The translations under genes were made by a program, and so were the position numbers. Below are positions 47,821 through 58,700 of a stretch of 64,000 nucleotides of DNA, piece after piece (the first letter of the stretch is position 1; every line of letters begins with the position of its first letter). Origin of the DNA: Crambe crambe (taxonomy: Eukaryota > Porifera > Demospongiae > Poecilosclerida > Crambeidae); the NCBI GenBank assembly GCA_963924555.1, contig OZ004595.1:2728001-2792000 (forward strand), read 5' to 3'. The notes beneath the pieces are model-generated. The model was not told where the DNA came from, ran no database searches, and saw only the letters and a list, made by a program, of their open reading frames with translations.

Positions 47821-47898
47821 TTAGTCTGGCACAGCCAGCCCCAGGCACTTCCTCAACTCCTCGCGCTAGAGTGCCTGGGGCTGGCTGTGCCAGACTAA
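47821..47898. mobile_element. Small perfect fold-back, 28-bp arms
   Basis: TTAGTCTGGCACAGCCAGCC and on, paired with its exact complement ending CCAGACTAA, around a 22-nt loop. TA near both ends suggests a TA-target MITE. Confidence 0.75.
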
Positions 47899-48184
47899 CT
47901 GTAGCTAATGTGGAGGATGCTTTATTGTGCAACACACATCATGAGTTATAGAGTCAAAAGTATTATAGTCAAATAAACACACATGATGAGTAATATAACA
48001 AAGTAAAGGAGCAAAATAGCTAGTCTATAGCTACAATAATTAATAGTGCAACAATTAAACATTGACATGAGCTGCAATATAAAGGAACAAAATTTCACTT
48101 CCTGCATGATAGAAGTTCACAATATAGCTACATGCACACACACCTGTTGAAGTTAAAGGAACTATAGACTAATAGCTAGTGTAG

Positions 48185-51100
48185 TCATTTTTTTCTGCGC
48201 TTTCTCCCTTTTGGATCAGTCAAAGGTTGATCTGCACAAAGAGTGAAAACTTAGTGGTCATATAATGTGACAATCCTTATAATACCTTTTATTGGTGCTG
48301 CTACTACTGCTGCTACTGCTGTTGCTACTGCTGTTGCTTCTGCTACTGTTGTTGTTGCACTTCTCGTTTCCTGTGTCCCATGGCCAGCAGGTTTTGTCTT
48401 GCTCCTCTTCTTCTTTGCCTTTCCTGGTAAAGGAGCTGCCATCACTGAAAACAAATATAAACATCTATTATTGAACAAAACAGCACTCATAGTACATTAT
48501 CATACACAATAATTATTATAGTTAGTGGAAAGTTACTTTCTGCTCGTTGTTTTTTAATATCGATATGCCTTGATTTCCGCACTTCGATCTCATTGGCCTG
48601 TATGCTTCCATCATAACTACCTGCATCCAGAATGAACGATGAATGGCATCTGATGAAACTACACATACATAATTAAAGACCACCCCTAGGGATAGTAGGG
48701 CTAGGGGCTAGGGCTAGGACTATTCCTTCACACATGTACACAAAGATGACATGTACACACACACATATGCACACACAGAATACTATGAGATAACACATTC
48801 AATCACTTTTAAAATAGTTATATTGTCTTAATTACCTGTACACTCTGGACAAGAGACTCTTAAGGTTCCTACTTCACAGACTGGAACACAGTAGTAGTGA
48901 TTTCCATTGCATCTTTGCCAGCTCCCATTCAAAATGTGTGGATGGAAACACTCTATCTCTCCAACAAGGTCATTTGTGAACTCAAAGATTCGGATGCCTT
49001 TGGTGAGGAGTTTGTCATCCAATGACTGTGAGTGACGAATGAAATCTGCTCTTTGTATTCGTAGCTTTGGATCAGATTCATGCTTCTCCAAAAATGCTTT
49101 TTCAGTGGCACATGCTCGATGGAATTGAACGATACGGACAAAGCTTTGCTCATAAGCATACATTTTCGCTTTGACACACAAACGATAGAATTCACTCATT
49201 AAATCAGAAAGGATTTGAAATGAGAGCTTTGTTTCTTTCCTTGAAATCTTCTTCCCAATAAGGTTTAATATTCGTTGGAAGGATTCGTGAGTGTGACCTA
49301 CTAATAGGACATACTTGAGAATTTTGGCAAATAAATAGAATAACAGGTATTCCTCTGGATTAAATTTAGATGAAGAAGTTGAAGCCAAATAATAATTAAT
49401 CACCCACTGCATACCACGAGGATTTTTTAAAATGACTGCAGAGTTTTGTTCAAACTCTCTCAAAGTAGATTCAAAAAGTTGGTCTAAGAGAATCTTCTTT
49501 TGGTCAGATGTTTCTTGCTGTATGGTTAAATCTTCAAGTCTGGTTCTCACAGCATCAACGTGCAGTAGTGACTCCTTCATACGATTGCCATAGCGATAGC
49601 TACAACTGAAAGGTGAGCAGCACTCTGGACATTGAAGAGGACTTACTTCATATTCAGGCAAGCTCTCAACATATTTATCCAAATCTTTTACTGCAAAGAT
49701 ATGACTGCAAGGCAACTGGATATAGCACTGGTCTGGGGATATTGTCTTTGAAATCTTTAGTTGACTCATAAATCTATCCTTATGACACTCAGGACAGATG
49801 GAAAGACAGGGTTCTCCACACAGGCCAACACATCGATGGCGACCACACTTCAGTTTTTTATTGCACTTCTCATTACAAACGGGCCTATCACATTGCTCAT
49901 GGCACTGTTTTTTGCATTTATAATGTGGACAGGACCAACCACATGGCTCATGGCACTGAAGATACTCAGTATTGCAGTCATAGGGGACTTTGTTGTGTCT
50001 ACATTCAAGAATTCTACTAGTCTCTGAATGATTATCAACATTCAATGGGTGAGTTGAGCCCAGACACTTCATTCTTACCAGTTCACCACAAAAATGCTTC
50101 AACTTTATTGAAGAACTGCATGGCTTGTGGATGCGTGTCAAACAACAATCTGAACACGTCCCCCTGCACAGATGCCCACAGGCTAATGGAGACCGGCAAA
50201 TCATATCACAAGGCTGCTCTTCAGGTGTAGTAGAACAACGTACATTGTGCTGATGCCCACAGGGATAGGTTTTCTTGGTACGAACTTGGCATTCAAGCTC
50301 AGAGCTGCAGTCGTCACAACATAGTTTAGTGCAAGGGTGGCCACAACTCATCAACTTTTCGCACTTCTTTTGACATGGCTGAAAGTCTTGGTGACACATT
50401 TTTCTAAGCTTATGCCCCTGATTACAGGTCCACTCCATATTCACCTGACATTTCTTTGTGCATTCATCTCCACACCTGTTCATACAGATATGTCCACAAT
50501 TTAACTTCTTTTGACATGGTCGTTTGCACTTGATTTTCTGCAGGTTAGTTCTCTCAAAGCACGAGATTTCAGTCTCATGCTTGCAAGCTGGCAGAGAGAC
50601 TTGGATTTTCGTGTGGCATTTCACTTTGGCACTTTCACCACATGTTGTCTCAACTTTATGGCCACAGTCCTTGAACTTTATTGTGACTTTCTTAAAACAT
50701 GACTGCTTATCAATACAAGATCTGCCACATATGGCAGGGCATTTATGGCCACAAGCTAATTTCTTTGGACATGGCTCGGTGCAGGTGTAATGCTTGGGGT
50801 CTTTTGAACACGAAAGATTGGCTGTGTGCCCACAAGGTAATTCTCTTAGACACAACTCAGTGCAATTGTAATCATTGGGGTCTTTTGAACACAGAAGATT
50901 GGCCGTATGACCACAATGTAATTTCTTTTGAAACAACTCAGTACAAATGTACTGACTGGGGTCTTTCGAGCACATTAGCATGACTTTGTGACCACACTTT
51001 AGGGTCCTCTCAACTTTAGTTGTGCAAACACACTTTTGGTAGCAATTTAGTGTGCATGGATGTCCCAATTTACACAGTTTTCCACATGGCATCTTGCATA

Positions 51101-54100
51101 TTAACTTTTTGAGGTCCTGACTGCAAGAGACTTTTTGTTTATGGCCACAACATAGGATCGTTTCTACTTCAACATTGCAGGGTTTGCATTGTTCAGAACA
51201 TAGGAGAGGACAGGGATGCCCTTTGGAGCAAGATTTCTCACATTCATGCCTGCATTTCACTTCACTGGGATTTTGATGGCAGTCCATTTCTTGTTGGTGC
51301 TCACACTTTGGGATAACTTTGGTTACTTTCGTCTTACACACACACTTTTTATAGCAGGGCAAAGTACATCGATGACCTTCTGAACATAGACGGGAGCATC
51401 TTTGATGACATGTAATATAACGTGGATCTTCATGGCAAAACATTTCCTGTGTGTGGCCACATTTTTCAATAAGCTTGGGTACTCTTGTCTTGCAGATGCA
51501 CCTTTGGTGACAGAGCAAATCACATTTGTGACCTTGTGAACACAGACGAGAGCATTCGTGGCGACAGTCAAACTTAGATGGATCTTCAAAACAAAACATT
51601 TCTTGAAGGTGGCCACATTTAGGGATGATCCTTTTCACTCGTGTAAAGCACTGACATTCTTCGCAACACATTTTGGTGCACCTGTGGCCCTCAGGGCATT
51701 CTCGACTGCATCGTTGCCTGCATTTAAACTTCATATGCTCACGATCATCAGTGTGGCACTTCCGAGTACAAACATGCCCACAATCCAAGCGATATCGACA
51801 GTCGAGTAAGCAGCCTCCACTAGGAGATTTTTTGGCAAAGACTTCAGGTGTTGTGGCGATATATTCATTACTGGGATGATTCACACAGTGAATCTTCAGG
51901 CCGATCCCTAATCTACCCTTGGCTTCCATACTGGACATTATCCTCTCCCATATATCAGTTTTTGAGCTTTTTCTTAGCATTTCAAAGTTACCGATGCAAT
52001 AAAATCCATGCTTGGCACGAGAGAGAGCAACGCACACACGGTTTTCTTCTCTTAAGAATCCTATGTTTCCTTCCTTGTTACTTCGGACCAGTGAAAGCAA
52101 TATGATGTCATTTTCTTCTCCTTGAAAATCATCAACAGTACTAACACGAACTCCTTGAAATGTTTCAACTGGCATTAATTTCTTTATTTTAAGAAGTTGT
52201 CCAGTGTAAGTAAGGAGGATTGTAATCTGACTTGGACTGTAACCAACTTGCAGTAGATACTTGCACAAAGCAACCAAGTATTTTGCTTCGTATATATTTG
52301 AATGGCTGAGATCACTTCCTTCCTCGAGATGATGATGTTGGATGAAGAAAATGTCGCCGCTTATACCCTTAATATTGGGATAATCTTTGACTGACTCGTG
52401 GTTTTCGAGGGTTTCGTACACATGAGGCTTGACGAGCTCTGCAATTTCAGGCCTCATTCTGTGCTGGATTTGCAAAGTGACGTGAGGGAAATTGTTCTTC
52501 ACTAAACGTTCAAATAATGAAATGTCTAGCTTGTAATCGACAACCAGATCATACTCGTTTGGCTTTGGTCGCAGCTGCTTGTGATCTCCAATGAGAATAA
52601 GGTGCTGAGTTGCAGCATTCAGTGCCGACACTATGTGAGACTCAAGCACTTCAGCTGCCTCTTCCACTATTACGATTTTGGGTTTGACGAGATGAAGAAT
52701 ATGCTGATATTTTGCAGCTCCTGTAGTAGTCATGCCAATGATATGAGCTGTTTCCAGTGCATAGCGGTCAGTGTTTTGATGTGCTTCATTTGCTTGATCA
52801 CACGCTTGATTGTACTCTTTGCATTTTTCTTCAAGTTGATTCAGTAGACATTTTTTATACTTTCCATGCCAGTACTTATACAGTCTCCAGCGATCCTTTA
52901 AATCGATGTTATGGACGTCTTCAATTTCATTGACTTCTTCATTTTCTTCCATAGCTGGTGAGCGCATTCCATTTTTTCGTAATTTTTTGTGATTTGCAGG
53001 CCTTATAATTTCAACAGTACGTCTGATGTCATGAAACTTTGTTTTCTTCTGCTTGACAGTGGCTGCATTGTTGCTAGAACCTTCAAATGTTAATTCTTCA
53101 AACATTTCACTCATCCCATCGATCATTCGAGAGTCTTCTTCAATAGTTGCCTCTCCACGAACTCGAACATTTTTCGAGTCTTCATAATCATCATTTCCTT
53201 CAATTGGTTCATCTTCTTCACTCTCTTCTTCAGAACTGCTATCATCCTCAGAGCTTCCTTCTTCAGATGACTGAAAGTCTTCTCTAGGAATAAATTTTTC
53301 AATCACTGATTTATCATAGAGTCCCAGCCATATTTCAAGTGCCTTATCAAACTCTTCTTCAGTCTCAGCCTGGTCAAGGAGAGTTCGATAATGGTGCTCG
53401 TCAATCACATCCTTTATACGCTTTTGTTCAATGAATCCATGGTCTGGATCCATGTTGAAAGAATCCATTTTTTTCTTGCAATCTTCTCCAACTTGGTCAG
53501 CCCCCTTCAGTAACCTCTTGTACATTGCATATTCACTGTTTGGAACATTCTTGAGCGTTTGCTTGACATTATACAAACTGTACTTCTGGATCTTTTCATT
53601 CCTACTCCTCCCTCCAATCCTGATCAACCTTAGGTTCGGATCATCGTATAAATCAAGAATCCCTTCAAGGAACTGATCCAGGGCATGATTAGTGAAGCAC
53701 ATGATGAGGATAGGAGATACATGGGTATGTAAATGAGCCATGCGACCCTTGTTACCCATTTGACCAATGTGAACTGGATTAGGTCTAGTGGAAGTTGAAT
53801 TCCAAGCCTGCTGATTTTTCAACAGAGTTTGCACGATTTTTAAGCCAATGTACGTTTTCCCTGTCCCTGGAGGGCCCTGGATGACAGCAATTTCTTGTGT
53901 TAATGCCTTTTTGAGAGCCAGTAGCTGAGATTCATCAAGCTGTGTCATTTCTACAGTCGGCCATTTAGCATTGCTCATGATATCAACATGTGTGAACATG
54001 CCACTATTAGTAACACATGCTGTATAGCTTCGAGCCTGAGTTTGAGCTTTCAATGTCTCCTTCTTTATGATAAACTGGATGTCATAGGTGGAAGAACGAC

Positions 54101-55391
54101 GGTCAAGATATTCAGGGTGGCTGACCTTTTCACACTCATTGTAAATAAGGTAGTTGGTAAACCGCATTGTATTAACTTCTGCTGTCTGTAAACTTTTGAG
54201 TATGTGTTTACTAGCTTCATAGTAAGCTAGCGACTCCACCATTACAAACTTTTTTTTAAGACGTTGATAAGCTACTAGTTCAGCACCTCCTTGGAACATA
54301 ACTTCAAGGTAACCTCTGGATATCGTTCGTGGTTCTCTTTTAGATACCACAGCAAAGAAGACATTTTCTTTGAAGTTATCTGGGGACAGGCACAAGAGGG
54401 AACCAAAGATGAGTCGTTGTGAATGCTCCCAATTGCAGTATTTTAAACGACTCACATCAAATTGAATCTCATGGCACAATCCTGTCTTTGTGAACACAGG
54501 TCTCTCTATTACAACATTATTGTAGACTCTCACATTACGTAAATTCAATCCTTTCTTTCCCTCTAAGTAGTCACTTATGCCCTTTCGAAGGGGGGATATG
54601 AAATCTTCTCTCAGCAAGCGGAACTGCACATCGTAATAATGCATCCAGTCCTCATATGCCCCCTCGACTATATTTGGTCTCAACTTGTAAGGAGGTTTTG
54701 GGTCACTCACTTCTTCCCACTTTGGAAGGATTTGGACTGTTCGATACTCTGAATTATCCCATTTTTTCAAAGGTGTGTGCTTCGAATCAATTCTCTTGAC
54801 ACGTTCCTGGTTTTTCATCATTCTACGTAAGTCCAATAGTTCCTTCACTTTGGGTAGTAGTGTTTCCTTATTTGGAAGGTGATCAATTTCAATGAGAGTT
54901 TCAACAGTTTGATAAAGCTCATCCAAAGGTAATATGCTCCAACAAACACTTGGAAGCTTATTGAACAGACACATGAAGAACTCACATAAAGTCCCAATAC
55001 TTTGCTCGATATTGAAACTTGACTTTCCAAGACTTTTCAATATGGTGTCTTTAACGTACACTTTAAGACCGTTCTGAAAGATTGGACATCGATTACTGAA
55101 TACTTCTCCCAAGATATTTATAGCTTTTGAACACAAGTCGCTATTCTCTTCAGTAAGACCATGAGATACTTTGAGAAGGATTTGAATAACAATATCAAAT
55201 TTGATACTGCAAATATCCGTTTTTTCCAGGGTGCTTTGAAATCTTTTAATTTCATTTGACAAGACCTTAATCAACTGGGATGCATTGCTTTTAGCAAGAG
55301 AGGCAATATCATTTCGAGAAAATATAGAAAGTTCATACCCATGAGGCTTACTATTAGGTTTTGATTTTGGTCCTTTCTGTCGTGAGCTCAT
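48185..55391 (-). CDS. ZNFX1-like helicase B with expanded zinc fingers
   Basis: The main exon runs from ATG at 55391 to 48836. It encodes an N-terminal helical region, the ZNFX1 region (YYDVQFRLLREDFISPLRKG near 250) and an SF1 helicase: GPPGTGKT near 507, EEAAEVLE near 910, GDHKQLRP near 937, VDDFQGEEN near 1087, LSRAK near 1127. An acidic insert lies near 700-735. Cys/His NF-X1-type repeats fill about 1197-1870, far more than in helicase A, and a weak RZ-like finger (SWQRC, HYYC, CPEC) near 2155-2185. The frame can end at 48828. However, a GTAAT donor at 48835 in phase 1 fits two further exons: 48444..48286 (Lys-rich, then Ala/Thr/Val-rich) and 48231..48185 (basic tail RKRRKK, stop). All three phases match. 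With them the protein is about 2253 residues. A paralogue of ZNFX1; RNA binding is inferred. Confidence 0.9.
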
Positions 55392-55677
55392 TTTAGATGT
55401 GCTGCATTATAAAATTATTTAATTATATAAATTTTTGTCCAATAGTTTTCACAGATTATTATTTATTATGACACAATTGAAGAGACTACTGTAAGTCAAC
55501 ACAAACTAAGCAGTAAATTTAAAAGCGATAATATTATAGTGATATAACTATAAAGAGTAAGCAAAAAAAATATTATTTCCATAAGTATCCTATAAAGTGG
55601 ACTTAGCCTTAACTTGTACCAGTTCTGTTTTTTTGGTTTAGCTTTTCCTAAATTGTTTGTTTCTTTTTGTTTTGTAT

Positions 55678-55683
55678 TTTATT
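55678..55683 (-). promoter_or_regulatory. Possible polyadenylation signal of minus-strand helicase A
   Basis: AATAAA on the minus strand 60 bp after the helicase A stop, in the 351-bp gap before helicase B. The gap is A-rich on this strand, so the match may be chance. Confidence 0.35.
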
Positions 55684-55742
55684 GTTTTGTTCGTTGTTTT
55701 TTTTTTTGTTTTTTGTTTTCCCCCTCTTTTTCATATACTAAG

Positions 55743-58700
55743 TTAGATCCTGAGTCGAGCCATCTGAGCTGGATCTAAGTTTGCGATATTGGCGGCATCC
55801 GACCATGCTGCATATTGTGAACCATCTATTTCTCCAGCATGCCTATTTCCTTCAGCAAGCCTGTGACCTTCTCCTCCTATGGTGCTCCCGCAGTCTGGAC
55901 ACTGGGACCTCTGGGTAGCCCCACCACACTCCCCTATGCAGTAGTAGTGGCCGTTGGGACACTTATACCAGTGTCCTTTCGAAAGACCGATGGCTGACAC
56001 AATCTTAATTCTCTCTTCTTCTGTTAATTCATCCATTTTATACTTAATGATCATCTTTCTTATTAACCCCTGGACTCCTTCTTCCTGTTCTTCACTCATC
56101 TTTGCATTCTTCCACCCACAGTAATGGACCTCTTTGATTCTCTCAGTGATTGTCCTGAGGTCATTTGACAAGATTTTGATCTGTTTCTCTCGTATTTTGC
56201 TGAGCAGTTCTAAAAGTTTTGCAGAACATGTCAGTCGACGTAATTCACACAAACAATCAGAGATTTCCTGAGCTGATAAAAACTCCTGCATCAAAATTTT
56301 TTTCAGGACTCCCAACTCCTCTTGGATATACTCTGGACTACAACCTGAGATATAGAGTTTACCATAGAGTGGTTTCAAGTTAGCATCCAGGATTTTAAGC
56401 TTCTGTATTTTAGGCAAAATGGAAAGTTGCACTTCCACTGTGGCAGCACGGAAAGGATTAGTGGAATCACTCTTCTGTTCCATTTCTTTTCTGATGTTTC
56501 GAAGCTCAGCCCTGATGTATGATGTATCGTTGAGATCTTTGATTTCTGCCTTCATCTCTTGCCATTTTGATGACAGGTTTGGTGAAGCTTCAATTTGTTT
56601 GTACTTGATAGCATTGATATCCTTCAATACTTCTTTGATGATGTCACCATACCTGAGAGACTTGCGTATTGGAGTCTTACATCTTGGGCACACTTTAAAC
56701 AACACTTGATTAGACTCTGGAGGCATATCAGGATCAGATTGAGATCCTGAAGTATCAGTCCGCATCCACTGATCAAGACCAGAGACTTCAAAGATGTGAT
56801 TGCAATCTCGAAGTTCAATGAATCGGGCATCATTCTCATCTTCACTTCCAAAGAAAATCTCACACACTTCATCTCTGTTACACACTCGACACTTGCTGGG
56901 ACATCTTTCTCCACAGAGGCCGATACATTCATGGCCACATTTCAATACCTTTTTGCAAGACTTGTTACAAGGGGGACGGTTGCAAGGCTGACCACAAGGC
57001 TTTGTACACTTGAAGTGAGGACATCTCCACTCACATTTCTCCAGGCAAGGTGTACAAGGTTCAAAGCACTTCTTGGGGCATTGACTGTGGATGCAGTAAT
57101 TGTTGCAAGGCTTCAAACAAGGAGGACAGATGGAGGCACAGGGAAAGTCACAGGGATGGCCACACACTAAATCACGACCACATTGTTGCTTGCACTTCAT
57201 GTGCAAACGCCCCTGTTGACATTTGCCGCATGTGCCAACACATTTATCGCCACATTCCAGTATTTGACCACATTTCACTGTGCAAACCACTAAGCTGGGA
57301 TCTTTGAAGCAAGGAACCGTCACAGTATGCCCACAGGGAAGTAGTTTTTTAACACCTACTTTGCAATGGATAGAACAAGGTAGTGAGCATTTATTTTGGC
57401 ACTGATGACCACAAGGAAGCATTTCTTCACAAGGAATGGAGCAAACTATCGCTCCAAGGTTGTCTGAGCAGCGAACTGTAACAGGATGACTGCATGGAAG
57501 GATTTTTGACACACTTTGAGAGCAAGGCAAACATATGCCATTCTTCTTGCACTGATAGCACTTTCCTTTGCAGTTGTGTCCACATCTCAAAGGCTTCATG
57601 CAGACTTTAGTGCAAGTATGATACAGATGCTCTCTGTCTTTTGGATGACAGATTCGGTGACATGCATGACCACACTCCAATCTGGTCCCACAGATTTTAG
57701 AGCATCCTCCCTCTGGACGTTTTCTGAAATCTTCTGGCTTGGATGCTACTGATTTATCATCTGGATGAACTACACAATGAAGTGGCAAGCCATTTCCAAT
57801 GCAATTTTTTTTCTGAAGGCCTTGCAATATCTCAGGCCACTTGGTGTCAAATTTATTAGTGAGCATGGCTAGATTACCAATCACATAGAGCCCCATCTTT
57901 GCTCTGGATAGAGCAACACAGACACGATTTTCAACACTTAAGAAACCAATTTTATCATCAGAATTACTTCGAACGAGAGATAGCAGTATTATTTCATTCT
58001 CTTCTCCTTGAAAGTCGTCAACAGCTGCCACACGTACTCCTTCAAAGTCTTCCCTCTTCATTCTCTTTCTCAGTTCAAAGAGCTGACCTCGATACATGGT
58101 CAAGATGGTAATTTTATCAGGAGGATAGCCTTGCTTCAAAAGGTAGTGACAGAGTTCGACTGTGTACTCAGCTTCGAATAAGTTGACCTTTGATAACATG
58201 TCACGGAAGTGATTTTTCTCTTCAGGATGGCTGTGGTTGATAAAGAAGACATCTTTACTTACTCCTTTCACATGCTTGTACTTCTTTACCTTATCAGCAT
58301 CAATGAGATGGTCATAAATGCTTGGATGGATGAGTCTGGATATTTCGGGTCGCATTCTGTGTTGGATTTCCAAAGAAGCATAGGGGAAATCATTATCAGC
58401 CAATCTTTCAAAGAGTGAAACTGCTAAGTTGTGATTCTTTTCTAGATCGTAACAAGTTGGTTTTGGGCGGAGTTGCTTATGATCTCCGATCATGATCAGC
58501 TGTTGTACACTGGGGGCAAGAGATGTGATTATGTGTGCTTCCAAGACTTCAGCAGCTTCTTCAAAGATAACGATCTTTGGGTGAAGATTTTTCAACACGT
58601 GATGATACTTGGCAGCCCCCGTGGTAGTCATCCCAACAATATCTGCTCCTTGTGCTACAAAGCTATCCACATCTCTCTGGCACTCACTATGTGCCTTGCA

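Larger units (their letters stand above)
46262..48184. other. Central spacer between convergent gene sets
   Basis: Contains a GT microsatellite near 46693..46720, the CARD relic at 47384..47520, a 76-bp fold-back at 47821, and otherwise no exon. Genes on both sides point into it, so overlapping antisense transcripts are possible. Confidence 0.6.

Noticed and set aside
48267-48512. Ala/Val/Leu-rich plus-strand frame
   Set aside because: Antisense of the Ala/Thr/Val-rich exon of helicase B, a trinucleotide repeat.
48828-48835. Firm end of helicase B at the first stop (48828)
   Set aside because: Not excluded, but a phase-matched donor and two downstream exons give a better supported end at 48185.
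56796-57170. 124-codon frame opposite helicase A zinc fingers (also 43571..43945)
   Set aside because: Antisense shadow of the Cys-rich repeats; it occurs in both A copies because the sense strand is conserved.
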